Shown: positions 8,075 through 17,126, numbered from the stretch's first letter. The stretch: 64,000 bases of DNA from Clostridium yunnanense (GCF_016595795.1 NZ_JAENHN010000071.1:111249-175248); one strand, 5' to 3'. A program made the numbers and translations. Notes: generated from the letters alone by a model not told the origin.

Positions 8075-8575
8075 ATGAAATATAGTATAGAAGAGATGAA
8101 GCCATCGGATTGGGAACAGGTTAAGGATATTTATTTAGAAGGAATTAACACAGGAATAGCAACCTTTCAAAGTGAGGCACCAGCTTGGAATGCGTGGGAT
8201 AGAGGACATGTTGACTCCTGTAGATTGGTTGCTCGTTTAGATGACAAGGTATTAGGTTGGGTTGCATTGAGTCCAACTTCTACTAGAGAATGTTATTCAG
8301 GAGTAGTAGAAGTAAGTATTTATGTAGGGGAGAAATATAGGGGCAACGCTATAGGCACAAACCTTTTAAAAAGAATAGTAGAGCAGTCAGAAGAAAAAGG
8401 AATCTGGACATTATATTGTGCTATTATCAGAGAAAACATTAAAAGTATAGAAATGCATAAGAAATGTGGATTCAGAGAAATTGGTATAAGAGAAAGGATT
8501 GCTAAGATGCCAAATGGTATGTGGCATGACGTTGTGCTAATGGAACGAAGGAGTAAGGTGGTTGGGATAGGATAA
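8075..8575 (+). CDS. GNAT N-acetyltransferase, phosphinothricin acetyltransferase-like
   Basis: A 166-residue acetyl-CoA-dependent acetyltransferase of the PAT/YncA group. The order MKPSDWEQVKDIYLEGI, GIATFQ, LGWVALSP, VEVSIYV then YRGNAIGTNLL (acetyl-CoA pyrophosphate loop, about 89-99) matches the family. The C-terminal segment HKKCGFREIGIRERIAKM follows with WHDVVLM. Members acetylate amino-acid-like amines such as phosphinothricin or methionine derivatives; the natural substrate here is unknown. RBS AAGGAGAG. It sits alone after a terminator. Confidence 0.87.
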   Translation: MKYSIEEMKPSDWEQVKDIYLEGINTGIATFQSEAPAWNAWDRGHVDSCRLVARLDDKVLGWVALSPTSTRECYSGVVEVSIYVGEKYRGNAIGTNLLKRIVEQSEEKGIWTLYCAIIRENIKSIEMHKKCGFREIGIRERIAKMPNGMWHDVVLMERRSKVVGIG

Positions 8576-8589
8576 TAGATGGAGATGAG

Positions 8590-8700
8590 GTGGCAGATAA
8601 ATTTAAAGTTGATTTAATCGATGAGGATAATGGGCAATCGTTAAAATATGATTGTGCACTACATGAAGAATTCTTTGGATATCTGTTAGAAAACCAATAG
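8590..8700 (+). CDS. Possible 36-residue ORF or gene remnant
   Basis: A GTG-started frame of 36 codons (VADKFKVDLIDEDNGQSLKY...) directly follows the acetyltransferase, with GGAGATGAG upstream. It is acidic, without a recognised domain and short. It may be a remnant of a larger gene since the following 230 bases also hold coding-like scraps. Confidence 0.25.
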   Translation: MADKFKVDLIDEDNGQSLKYDCALHEEFFGYLLENQ

Positions 8701-9032
8701 TATCTAAATGCATAAGACTAGGTAAACTAACTCCATAAAATTAAATATATTGTGATTTTCAATATAGCATATATAAATATCAATCATATAAGCAATAAAT
8801 AAACACTGCATAATATAAATTCTGCAGTGAGAGGTAACAATGTAAAAGAAGAGAAAGATTATTTGATGGGCTTACTTGAAAGTTACCCAATGGAGATACC
8901 AAAAAAATTAATATAGTTTTAAATGGAGTGTATTGGGAACCACAAATTTATTTTTAAGATGATTTGGTTAAATCCAATATTCTTGAGAGTCTATCTATAC
9001 AACTAAAGAGTATTTTTGAATAAATAAGATTG
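8701..9032. other. Gene-free stretch with a possible decayed coding scrap
   Basis: No intact gene is visible. A 28-codon open frame at 8830-8916 (with KEEKDYLMGLLESYPMEIPK) lacks a good start and ends at TAG; it looks like decayed coding sequence. Similarity to a known family cannot be judged by eye. Confidence 0.3.
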
Positions 9033-9080
9033 AAAGCTTACCTTTGGAATATTTAATTGCAGAGGTAGGCTTTATTTTTT
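9033..9080 (+). terminator. Rho-independent terminator
   Basis: Stem AAAGCTTACCT / AGGTAGGCTTT with a 19-nt loop and six Ts. It insulates the ABC operon from upstream transcription. Confidence 0.8.
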
Positions 9081-9104
9081 CATATTATCTAATCCACAAC
9101 CCAA

Positions 9105-9122
9105 TCTTAAGGTAATCTTAAG
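9105..9122 (+). promoter_or_regulatory. Direct repeat, candidate OmpR-type regulator site
   Basis: TCTTAAG at 9105-9111 and again at 9116-9122, a period of 11 bp. This is the geometry bound by OmpR/PhoB-type dimers. It lies about 107 bases before the ABC ATPase start, so the response regulator at 12780 is the obvious candidate. Confidence 0.6.
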
Positions 9123-9228
9123 ATAGTATTAATAACCGCTTAAACAAAAGTGGTTACAATTAATAATGTAGATAAACGTTGAAATAATGATTGCTACTAA
9201 AAGTAATAATGGTTTTGGGAGGATAAAG

Positions 9229-9927
9229 ATGATTGAAATAAAGGAATTATCAAAGGTTTATAGGATGGGAAAGGAAAAAGTAATAGCTTTAAATAAAGTG
9301 TCTTTTAATATTGAAGATGGTGAGTTTGTAGCTATAGTTGGACCATCAGGATCAGGTAAATCAACTTTGATGCATCTTGTAGGGGGACTGGATACTCCAA
9401 CTAAGGGAAGTATAGAGGTTGATGGTAAGGATATTGCAAAGCTTAAGGATAGAGATATGGCTAAATACAGAAATGAGAAAATCGGATTTGTATTTCAGGC
9501 CTTTAACTTAGAGAACACTCAAACTGCCTTAGAAAATGTTATGATGCCTCTTATATTTTCTGGAGTAGGAAAGAAGGAGAGAAAAGAGAGAGCTCTTAAA
9601 GCTTTAGAGCTTGTAGGATTAAAGGACAAGGTTAAGCATAAACCTACTGAGATGTCCGGTGGTCAGAGACAGAGAGTTTCTATTGCTAGAGCTATAGTAA
9701 ATAATCCTCAGATTATCTTTGCTGATGAACCTACTGGTAACCTAGATTCTAAAACTGGTGAAAATATAATGAACTTGTTCCAAGAGTTAAATGATAAAGG
9801 CTACACAATAATAATGGTTACCCACAATCAGGTTGAGGCTCAAAAGGCAAAGAGAATGATAAAGATTATGGATGGCGTTATAACTGATGATTTGGTCACT
9901 GAAAGGGGAATAGAAAATGCGATTTAG
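9229..9927 (+). CDS. ABC transporter ATPase, MacB/LolD type
   Basis: A 232-residue ATP-binding subunit of an antimicrobial-peptide or lipoprotein-type exporter. It has Walker A GPSGSGKST, Q-loop VFQAFNL, signature SGGQRQR, Walker B IIFADEPTGNLD and the H-loop VTHN. ATG at 9229 follows GGGAGGATAAAG; an ATG 42 bases earlier lacks an RBS. The stop overlaps the first permease by 11 bases, so the three genes are translationally coupled. In this family the ATPase pairs with FtsX-like permeases and acts at the cytoplasmic membrane. Confidence 0.95.
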   Translation: MIEIKELSKVYRMGKEKVIALNKVSFNIEDGEFVAIVGPSGSGKSTLMHLVGGLDTPTKGSIEVDGKDIAKLKDRDMAKYRNEKIGFVFQAFNLENTQTALENVMMPLIFSGVGKKERKERALKALELVGLKDKVKHKPTEMSGGQRQRVSIARAIVNNPQIIFADEPTGNLDSKTGENIMNLFQELNDKGYTIIMVTHNQVEAQKAKRMIKIMDGVITDDLVTERGIENAI

Positions 9928-11239
9928 GGACAATATAGGCATGGCCCTCCAGGACCTGAAAAGAAGAAAAGGAAGAACCTTTTTAACTTCACTAGGTATA
10001 GCCATCGGAACAATGTTAGTACTTATAATGGTAGGACTTGGTTTCACTTTAAAGAATTTTATAGTTGATGCTATGAATGGAGAGTTAAGCTCTAAGGTTA
10101 TTACTGTATCTTCTATAAAGAAGGATGCAGAAGAATTAGATAATGCTGCAGACTATGAAGAATGGAATGAAAAGAATTTTAAAAAGATTGATAGCAGCAT
10201 GTTAGATAAGTTCAGTGCCATAAGCGGTGTTAAAGAATTAAAAGCATCTATGACAACTATGGTTGAAAAGCTTAAAATAAATGACAGTACAAAGGAAGGT
10301 ACTTTTAGCGTACAAGGCTTTGATTTAAATCACTCAATATTCTTCGAAGATGAAGTAGAAAATAAGAAGAAGGTTGAAAAGGATGATAATCTAAAAACTA
10401 TAGTAAGTGGGAGCATGTTAAACAAGAACTCTAAAGCAGAAGCAATTATAAGTGAAGATATGCTTTCTCCTTTAGGTTTTAGCAAAGCTGAAGAAGCTGT
10501 AGGTAAAAATATATCCATAATAGTTGATAAAGCTAAAGGAATTTCTATAAAACCTGTAGAGAAGAATCTGAAGATTGTAGGAGTTGTAAATAAAAAGTTA
10601 TTACCTGGAAACAGTATAATAACTTCCTCTAAAGATGCAGCTGAGATAATAGGTTTAACCACCTTAGAAGAAAACTACGAAAAGGAAAAAGGTTTTAGTT
10701 CTGTTCAGATTTCAGCTGATAATATTAAGAATGTTGAAAAGGTAAAAAATGAAGTACTTGCAGAAGGATACCAAGCAATCTCTAATCAAGATATGATAAA
10801 AGAGATAACTAAAGCTTTTGACAACATCAGCTTGGCGTTATCAGTGCTTGGAATAATAGTATTATTTGTTGCTGCCTTAGGTATAGTAAATACGATGGTA
10901 ATGGCAATATATGAAAGAACTAGAAGTATTGGAGTAATGAAATCCGTAGGAGCAAACAATTTGAGTATAAGAAATATATTCTTAGTTCAATCGGGAACTA
11001 TAGGCTTCTTAGGTGGAATTACTGGTATTGTTCTAAGTCTCGGAATATTTAAGATAGTAGAGTTTGGATTGGAAGCTTATTTAAAAGCTAAGGCTATAAG
11101 TATGAGTTTGAATTTTAGTATACCGCTATGGCTGATAGGGGCTACTTTAGGTTTCTCTATTGTTATTGCAGTACTCGCAGGATTATACCCAGCTATGAGA
11201 GCATCAAGATTAGATCCTATCGATGCACTTAAGGGTTAG
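9917..11239 (+). CDS. MacB/FtsX-type ABC permease 1
   Basis: A 440-residue permease. One N-terminal membrane helix (about 20-45, after RRKGRTFLTSLGIAIG) is followed by a large extracytoplasmic MacB-PCD-like domain (about 45-300) and three C-terminal helices. These are about 305-328, 350-385 and 405-428, the last ending in LYPAMRASRLDPIDALKG. This is the MacB topology. It overlaps the ATPase gene by 11 bases and precedes a second permease by 12 bases. No MacA-like adaptor gene is present, as common in Gram-positives. Confidence 0.93.
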   Translation: MRFRDNIGMALQDLKRRKGRTFLTSLGIAIGTMLVLIMVGLGFTLKNFIVDAMNGELSSKVITVSSIKKDAEELDNAADYEEWNEKNFKKIDSSMLDKFSAISGVKELKASMTTMVEKLKINDSTKEGTFSVQGFDLNHSIFFEDEVENKKKVEKDDNLKTIVSGSMLNKNSKAEAIISEDMLSPLGFSKAEEAVGKNISIIVDKAKGISIKPVEKNLKIVGVVNKKLLPGNSIITSSKDAAEIIGLTTLEENYEKEKGFSSVQISADNIKNVEKVKNEVLAEGYQAISNQDMIKEITKAFDNISLALSVLGIIVLFVAALGIVNTMVMAIYERTRSIGVMKSVGANNLSIRNIFLVQSGTIGFLGGITGIVLSLGIFKIVEFGLEAYLKAKAISMSLNFSIPLWLIGATLGFSIVIAVLAGLYPAMRASRLDPIDALKG

Positions 11240-11251
11240 GAGGAAAGATAA

Positions 11252-12559
11252 ATGAAACTATCAGATGGTTTTTCAATGGCAGTAAATGATATAAGAAAAA
11301 GAAAGATAAGAACTGTTTTAACTGTAGTAGCTTTATCCGTAGGAAGTTTTTTAATGGTTACTATGATGGGGGTAGGAGATTCTATAAATAAAGGAGCTTC
11401 TAATCTATTTTTAAGTTTTGGAGATACGAAGCAGATTGGTGTACAACCAGAGAAATATGATAAGGCATCTTCTCCGATAAATGTTACCGTGAATACAGGA
11501 ACAAGTAGTACCTCAACTACTCCTGAAAAGAAAGAAGATAAGTTTAAGAAAATTGATAAAGATGCATTAACAAAAATGTCAAAGCTAGATGGAGTGGATA
11601 AGCTTTATGCCTATCTCAACTCACAAATAACTGCTGTTGATATTGAAGGAAACAGTAGTATAAAGAAGAAGAGCACAAATATAGTGGGAGTATCTTTTGA
11701 TTTTGATTATAAAACAGACGATAACGTAGCTTATGGTAGTGAGCTTTCTGGGAAAAATGATGATATTATTGTTGGTGAAAAGTACCTAAGTAAGATAGGA
11801 ATAACAGATTATCAATCAGTTATAGGTAAAAAAATAACACTAAAAGTTGAGTTCCCTAAGATCAATGGAGTTGAGATTAAGAAACCTTATTCTATTGATG
11901 GAAAGATTGTTGGTATAGCTAAAGGTAAAAGTGATTTTGGAAATGAAATCTTAACCTCTGATTACCTAGTAAATAAAATTCAAGGGTATTATGAAGATAA
12001 AGATAACTACTTAAGTGAAAAAGGGTATTCAGGTGTAGCTCTGAAGGCTAAGAATGAAGACAGTGTAAAGCCTATCACAGATAAGGTTAGAAAAGATTTA
12101 GGTTATTCTGCGTCTAACATGGTAGAGATGCTAGATATGGTAAATTCTATGACTAAGGTTGTAAAGAGTATACTTTCGGTAGCTGGTATTATCGTACTTT
12201 TAGTTGCAAGTTTAGGACTTATAAATACCATGACAATGACCATTCAAGAAAAGAAAAAATCCATTGGAGTTATGAAGGCTGTGGGAGCTTCAAAGAATCA
12301 AATACGTTATATATTTATATTTCAATGTTTAGTTTTAGGACTACTAGGAGGCCTTGTTGGATGCTTATCATCCTCAGCTGCAATATATGGAATAAACTTA
12401 TATATGAAGTCAGTATCTAGTACATTAACCTTAACTTTAAATATTAATAATGTTTTAATAGCACTTGGAGTATCAGTTGTTGTAGCCTTCTTTGCGGGTA
12501 TAATACCAGCAGGTAGGGCTGCAAAGTTAAATGTAGTTGAGATACTAAGTTATGAGTAA
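11252..12559 (+). CDS. MacB/FtsX-type ABC permease 2
   Basis: A 435-residue paralogue of the previous permease with the same topology. It has an N-terminal helix (about 18-42), an external domain with a Ser/Thr-rich stretch (about 80-95), and three C-terminal helices, ending in GRAAKLNVVEILSYE. RBS TAGGAGGAAAG. The pair probably forms a heterodimeric export channel powered by the upstream ATPase. Substrates are likely peptides or lipid-like toxins, inferred from family and from the adjacent two-component system. Confidence 0.92.
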   Translation: MKLSDGFSMAVNDIRKRKIRTVLTVVALSVGSFLMVTMMGVGDSINKGASNLFLSFGDTKQIGVQPEKYDKASSPINVTVNTGTSSTSTTPEKKEDKFKKIDKDALTKMSKLDGVDKLYAYLNSQITAVDIEGNSSIKKKSTNIVGVSFDFDYKTDDNVAYGSELSGKNDDIIVGEKYLSKIGITDYQSVIGKKITLKVEFPKINGVEIKKPYSIDGKIVGIAKGKSDFGNEILTSDYLVNKIQGYYEDKDNYLSEKGYSGVALKAKNEDSVKPITDKVRKDLGYSASNMVEMLDMVNSMTKVVKSILSVAGIIVLLVASLGLINTMTMTIQEKKKSIGVMKAVGASKNQIRYIFIFQCLVLGLLGGLVGCLSSSAAIYGINLYMKSVSSTLTLTLNINNVLIALGVSVVVAFFAGIIPAGRAAKLNVVEILSYE

Positions 12560-12645
12560 TAGGAAGTCTATTTAAAATAATCCAATGACAACTTGTGGAT
12601 AAAAGCATAATTTTATCTGAAAAGATTATAATAAATTATAGATAT

Positions 12646-12677
12646 TTTGCTTCACCTTTAGGTGGAGCAAATTTTTC
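12646..12677 (+). terminator. Terminator of the ABC operon
   Basis: Perfect stem TTTGCTTCACC / GGTGGAGCAAA with TTTA loop and TTTTT tail, separating the exporter from the two-component genes. Confidence 0.9.
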
Positions 12678-12779
12678 TTGTGCCTAAGACCTCATTAAAT
12701 TATAATATTTCTTATAACTAGAAAAAAATGTATAGTAGTAATTAAATTACATTACTATAAAGCTAATTTGGGGGTATTT

Positions 12780-13493
12780 ATGGCAAAGAACATATTAATT
12801 GCTGATGATGAAGTTGAGATAGTTGAATTGGTTGAACTTTATCTTGAGAAGGAAGACTACAACATAATAAAATGTTTCAACGGAATAGATGCATGGAATA
12901 TCATGTGTGAAAAAAATATTGATTTGGCCATATTCGATATAATGATGCCTGGTATTGATGGATATCAGCTTATAAAAAAGGCCAGGGAAAAACTTAATAT
13001 CCCAATAATATTGATATCTGCAAAAAGTGATTTTAGTGATAAGATACTAGGATTAGGACTAGGCGCAGATGATTATGTAACTAAACCATTCAATCCACTT
13101 GAACTAATTGCTAGAGTTCAAGCACAACTTAGAAGGTATTACCTTTTAAAAGGGGATAGTAATAATGGGCTGAAGGCTGAAAGAATAGTGTATGGGGATA
13201 TTGAACTTGATGAAGGAAGCTGCGAGGCTTTTAAAGGTGGAAAGCTTTTAGAGCTTACTTCAACTGAATACAAAATACTTAGTCTTTTTATAAAAAATAT
13301 TGATAAGGTATTTACTAAGAAACAAATATTTGAAACTGTATGGGAAGAAGTATACTACGGTGATGACAATACAATAATGGTTCATATAAGTAATCTTAGA
13401 GATAAGATTGAAGATAATCCTAAAAAACCAGAATATCTAAAGACTGTGAGAGGATTAGGGTACAAGTTTACTGGAAAGTCAAAGGTGGACTAG
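12780..13493 (+). CDS. OmpR-family response regulator
   Basis: A 237-residue DNA-binding regulator. Receiver domain: D9-D10 acidic pair, phosphoacceptor D53 in IFDIMMPG, and the conserved lysine in YVTKPFNPLEL. C-terminal winged helix about 140-233 (LTSTEYKILSLFIKN, DDNTIMVHISNLRDKI, TVRGLGYKF). ATG at 12780 follows TTGGGGGT; the TTG 12 bases earlier is part of that site. Its stop codon directly abuts the kinase start. It probably acts on the 11-bp-phased repeat at 9105 before the ABC exporter. Confidence 0.95.
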   Translation: MAKNILIADDEVEIVELVELYLEKEDYNIIKCFNGIDAWNIMCEKNIDLAIFDIMMPGIDGYQLIKKAREKLNIPIILISAKSDFSDKILGLGLGADDYVTKPFNPLELIARVQAQLRRYYLLKGDSNNGLKAERIVYGDIELDEGSCEAFKGGKLLELTSTEYKILSLFIKNIDKVFTKKQIFETVWEEVYYGDDNTIMVHISNLRDKIEDNPKKPEYLKTVRGLGYKFTGKSKVD

Positions 13494-14951
13494 ATGAAAA
13501 CAATTAAGAGGAAAAGAAAACCTAAGAGTATATACCTAAAAATAATGCTAGGATATTTTATATTTGGAGTTGTAACCATAGTTCTTCTTTTTACTCTTAT
13601 AATAGCACTTGCTTTTTTTACACTATTTTCAGCAAGAAGACATAATGAAAATGATTTTCCAAAGTCTACAGCAAAGGCTATTGTATGCAGTGATTACAAA
13701 AATATTGATTCTACTTACATAGAAAAAAGTGGTGGATGGGTAGAGATACTAAATGATAATAAAGTTGTTTTTGTAAAAGGAGAAAAGAAGGATAATATAA
13801 ATGAATATACGGAAGAACAGCTTATTAACTATACTTCCACAGATCTGAAGTCAAGCTTTGATTTTAACAGAGTAACATACTCAGCAGCAGCTTTTAAAGG
13901 GCAGGATGGGAAAAGCTATATCTGTCTTGTTAAGTTTCCACCGAAAAGTGGTGATATGACCTTTGGAGGGCAACTGAGTGGCTCTCCGCTTGAAAAGGAA
14001 ATAGAGATGTTTACAACTTCGATCTTTAGTGGCGCAGCTCTTATACTTTTAATTATAATGTTTATACTTAGTAAAATAGTTGCGAAGCAAATAAGCAATC
14101 CAATTAAACATATAGTGAAAGGTATACAAACAATAAGTACTGGTGAATATGATTATAGAATTAAGTGTAAGGCGGATAGTGAGCTTGCTATGATAAGAGA
14201 TGCACTTAATGACATGTCTAAAAGAATACAAGAGGCAGAGGCTGAGAAAAAACTTGCAGAGGAAAGTAAGCGAATGATTATAGCTGATATCTCTCATGAT
14301 TTAAAAACACCAATAACTTCTATTCAGGGCTATGCAAGAGCTTTAAATGATGGACTTGTTGTAGATGAAGAAAAAAAGAAAAAGTACTTAAATTATATAT
14401 ATGAAAAATCTAATAGGATGAACTACTTAATAGATGAATTATTTACTTTTTCAAAAATGGATGCTCCGTCCTATAAACTTAACCTTATAGAAGGGGATTT
14501 AGCTAATTTCTTTAGGGAAAGCATAATAGGATTTATTCCAGACTTTGAAAAGTGCAATTTTAATTATAATGTAGACGTAAGAGAAGAGTATATAAAATAT
14601 AGCTTTGATAGAGATGAACTGTACCGTGCTATATCAAATATAATAATAAATGCACTGAAGTATAATCCTCCCGGCACATCTTTAAACTTCTTTCTGATAA
14701 AAGAAGAAGATAAGATAACTATGTCTATAGAAGATGATGGAATTGGAATATCAGAAGAAGTCAGAAAGACTATCTTTAATGAATTTACGAGAGGAGATAG
14801 TGCTAGAAGGTCCGATGGTGGAAGTGGTTTAGGTATGGCTATTACTAAAAAGGTTATAGAACTCCATGGAGGAAATATAGGAATAGAAAGTGAACTCGGA
14901 CAAGGAACCAAGTTTATAATTAATCTCCCAACTGTGGAGGATGAAAGTTAA
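13494..14951 (+). CDS. Membrane sensor histidine kinase
   Basis: A 485-residue partner kinase. Two membrane helices (about 15-45 and 178-200) enclose an external sensor region of about 130 residues. A HAMP linker (about 200-252) follows, then the HisKA segment ADISHDLKTPITSIQGY with the phosphoacceptor His. The ATPase N-box is ISNIIINALKYNP, with G1 DDGIGIS and G2 GSGLGMAIT. Start and regulator stop are immediately adjacent (TAGATG). Position next to a MacB exporter suggests detection of an antimicrobial compound or envelope stress. Confidence 0.94.
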   Translation: MKTIKRKRKPKSIYLKIMLGYFIFGVVTIVLLFTLIIALAFFTLFSARRHNENDFPKSTAKAIVCSDYKNIDSTYIEKSGGWVEILNDNKVVFVKGEKKDNINEYTEEQLINYTSTDLKSSFDFNRVTYSAAAFKGQDGKSYICLVKFPPKSGDMTFGGQLSGSPLEKEIEMFTTSIFSGAALILLIIMFILSKIVAKQISNPIKHIVKGIQTISTGEYDYRIKCKADSELAMIRDALNDMSKRIQEAEAEKKLAEESKRMIIADISHDLKTPITSIQGYARALNDGLVVDEEKKKKYLNYIYEKSNRMNYLIDELFTFSKMDAPSYKLNLIEGDLANFFRESIIGFIPDFEKCNFNYNVDVREEYIKYSFDRDELYRAISNIIINALKYNPPGTSLNFFLIKEEDKITMSIEDDGIGISEEVRKTIFNEFTRGDSARRSDGGSGLGMAITKKVIELHGGNIGIESELGQGTKFIINLPTVEDES

Positions 14952-15006
14952 GTTTGATTTAGTGCTTAAACACAAAAATAGAATAGTGATTTGGGAAGAC
15001 AGATAT

Positions 15007-15044
15007 AAAAAACCACTGAAGAAAGACACTTCAGTGGTTTTTTA
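15007..15044. terminator. Bidirectional terminator
   Basis: Stem AAAAACCACTGAA / TTCAGTGGTTTTT with A- and T-tracts on both sides. It can serve the kinase gene on the plus strand and the aldolase gene on the minus strand. It belongs to the CTGAAG/CTTCAG hairpin type that recurs in the window. Confidence 0.9.
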
Positions 15045-15046
15045 TA

Positions 15047-15913
15047 TTAAGCTTGGTTAACTGAACCGAAAAGTTCCATCTTTTCTTTAACTGTAGCCTT
15101 TATAGCTTCGAATCCAGGTCCTAAAACCTTACGTGGGTCAAAGCCTTTTCCTTCTAAATCTTTACCAGCTTCTATATACTTACGAGTAGCTTCAGCAAAT
15201 GCTAATTGACATTCAGTGTTAACATTGATTTTTGCAACTCCTAAAGATATTGCTTTTTTGATCATTTCTGCAGGTATACCTGTACCACCATGTAGAACTA
15301 GTGGAACTTCGCCTGTAGCATCATTGATCTTTTCTAAAGCATCGAAAGCTAAGCCTTTCCAGTTTGAAGGGTATTTTCCGTGGATATTACCAATACCAGC
15401 AGCAAGCATTGTTACTCCTAGATCAGATATTTGCTTACATTCGTTAGCATCAGCTATTTCACCAGCACCAACAACTCCATCTTCTTCTCCACCAATTGAA
15501 CCAACTTCAGCTTCTAATGAAAGACCTTTTTCACTAGTTACTTTTACTAATTCAGTTGTTTTTGCTATATTTTCATCTATTGGATAGTGAGATCCATCAA
15601 ACATTATTGAAGAGAATCCAGCTTCCATAGCTTTGTAAGATCCTTCGTAGCTACCGTGGTCTAGGTGTAATGCAACTGGAACAGTTATCTTTAAGTCTTC
15701 TAATAATCCATTAACCATTCCTACAACAGTCTTATATCCGCCCATGTACTTTCCAGCACCTTCAGATACACCAAGGATTACTGGTGAATTATTTTCTTGA
15801 GCAGTTAATAGTATAGCCTTAGTCCATTCTAAGTTGTTGATGTTGAATTGACCAACAGCATATTTTCCATCTCTAGCTTTATTTAACATTTCTTTAGCAC
15901 TTACTAATGACAT
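15047..15913 (-). CDS. fba: Class II fructose-1,6-bisphosphate aldolase
   Basis: A 288-residue zinc aldolase of glycolysis and gluconeogenesis, cleaving fructose-1,6-bisphosphate to dihydroxyacetone phosphate and glyceraldehyde 3-phosphate. Visible hallmarks are LHLDHGS (catalytic Asp and zinc His), EAEVGSIGGEEDG, GNIHGKYP and the phosphate loop VLHGGTGIP, then KINVNTECQ. Length matches the Clostridium enzyme. ATG at 15913 follows AGAAAGGTGG; an upstream in-frame ATG lacks an RBS. Transcribed alone with a short structured leader (see 15954). Codon choice (GCT, GGT, AAC) fits a highly expressed gene. Confidence 0.97.
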   Translation of the reverse strand: MSLVSAKEMLNKARDGKYAVGQFNINNLEWTKAILLTAQENNSPVILGVSEGAGKYMGGYKTVVGMVNGLLEDLKITVPVALHLDHGSYEGSYKAMEAGFSSIMFDGSHYPIDENIAKTTELVKVTSEKGLSLEAEVGSIGGEEDGVVGAGEIADANECKQISDLGVTMLAAGIGNIHGKYPSNWKGLAFDALEKINDATGEVPLVLHGGTGIPAEMIKKAISLGVAKINVNTECQLAFAEATRKYIEAGKDLEGKGFDPRKVLGPGFEAIKATVKEKMELFGSVNQA

Positions 15914-15953
15914 GTTTATACCACCTTTCTTCTCTATAAAAATCATATGGTAA

Positions 15954-15979
15954 GGGACTTATTGAGTCCCAGTGGGACT
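15954..15979 (-). promoter_or_regulatory. Three-segment alternative hairpin in the fba leader
   Basis: On the plus strand GGGACT (15954-15959), AGTCCC (15965-15970) and GGGACT (15974-15979). The middle segment can pair with either neighbour, giving two mutually exclusive 6-bp hairpins. A TATAAT-like box (minus strand, 15997-16002) places them at the extreme 5' end of the aldolase mRNA. Confidence 0.5.
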
Positions 15980-16047
15980 GTTTATCCCTTTATTACATTA
16001 TATACTATTATTTTTATATTTTCTACCAGAAAATAATAAAAATAATT

Positions 16048-16428
16048 TTAAAATATATTTTCTATACTTGGTGTTTGAAGAGCTTTTATTGCTTTAGTAG
16101 AATATTTTATAAGATGAATACTTGAGAGAGCTTCGGATTTATCTTTGTATTTACTGTATTGGGATAGCTTTAGAGATTCATTTACAAGGACATCGCCTTC
16201 TTGATGATTGATGTAAACAGATAGCGGTTCAAAGCTTGTTTCTATGTACTCTTTAAGATCTACAGCAAGTTTATAGGAATCATCCCAGTTATCTTCTTGT
16301 AAGGATTTTTCTAGCACAGTACATTTTTCAGATATAGTATCACATATTTTTATAAGATTACTATGAGAATAAAAGATAAAACCTAATATACATAAAAAAA
16401 TAAAAAGTGATGTAAGTGTATTTTTCAT
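16048..16428 (-). CDS. DUF4363 family protein
   Basis: A 126-residue protein with one N-terminal hydrophobic helix (about 5-24), then a helical domain (IKICDTISEKCTVLEKSL, EDNWDDSYKLAVDLKEYIE). It matches the shape of DUF4363, a Firmicute family often encoded after YetF-type proteins. It starts in the 4-base ATGA overlap with the upstream gene, so translation is coupled. Likely anchored in the membrane facing outward; function unknown. Confidence 0.78.
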   Translation of the reverse strand: MKNTLTSLFIFLCILGFIFYSHSNLIKICDTISEKCTVLEKSLQEDNWDDSYKLAVDLKEYIETSFEPLSVYINHQEGDVLVNESLKLSQYSKYKDKSEALSSIHLIKYSTKAIKALQTPSIENIF

Positions 16429-17126
16429 AAGTCTTCATCTCCAAAATCAATGACATCATCTTTCTTTTGAAGAAAAAATTGTGCATTTGAATCAGTCATA
16501 GCTATATATACATCTTTTATGCTTTCTACATTATTTTCTTTCAACATATCTTGAAGCCAATTTGAATCCCTATTTATTCGCTGAAGAGCCTTTTTCTCTA
16601 ACTTACCATTTATAATCAAAATAACTGGAAGTTTGTCCTCTTCCCCTTCTACTTTTACATCTTCCTTTGTAGCAGGAGATACAGCTTTTTTAGGAATAAC
16701 TGAAACCTGCCCGTTATTCTCTAAAATCGCATATTGTATGTCCTTGATATTAAAATAACCGCTTAATCTTAGCTCTTCCATAAGGTCATCTACATTTATT
16801 CTTTGACTTATAAGTGCCTCAAAGTTTACTTTACCTTCCTTTATAAGGACACAAGGAGTTCCATCAATAACCCTTCTAGCTATCTTGCTTTTTAACTGTA
16901 TTTCTGATAAAAGGGTTTTTAGCATTAGTAATGTTATTATCGGTATAACTCCTAAAAGCAGCGGTAGCCTAGTATCTTGCATTGGTAATGCAGCAAGATC
17001 TGATATCATCATGGTTATTACAAATTCATAAGGTTGAAGTTCACCTATTTGTCTTTTTCCCATAAGTCTCATAACTAAAACTACTACAGAGTAAAGTATT
17101 ACAGTCCTTATAAGTACTATTAGCAA
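16425..17126 (-). CDS. YetF/DUF421 membrane protein
   Basis: A 233-residue YetF-family protein. Three N-terminal membrane helices (about 3-20, 35-52, 55-75) hold the conserved MGKRQIGELQPYEFVITMMISDLA segment, seen here in two parts (MGKRQIGELQ, YEFVIT). The C-terminal DUF421 domain begins with GTPCVLIKEGKV and includes DDLMEELRLSGYFNIKDIQY. Known homologues include spore-associated proteins in Bacillus, but the molecular role is unresolved. Start is TTG at 17126 after GGAGAGGTGA. Forms a two-gene operon with the DUF4363 gene; divergent from the nucleoside kinase. Confidence 0.88.
   Translation of the reverse strand: MLIVLIRTVILYSVVVLVMRLMGKRQIGELQPYEFVITMMISDLAALPMQDTRLPLLLGVIPIITLLMLKTLLSEIQLKSKIARRVIDGTPCVLIKEGKVNFEALISQRINVDDLMEELRLSGYFNIKDIQYAILENNGQVSVIPKKAVSPATKEDVKVEGEEDKLPVILIINGKLEKKALQRINRDSNWLQDMLKENNVESIKDVYIAMTDSNAQFFLQKKDDVIDFGDEDL

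Noticed and set aside
15216..15587. 123-codon plus-strand open frame opposite the aldolase
   Set aside because: Antisense shadow of the highly biased fba coding sequence; no RBS or family features.
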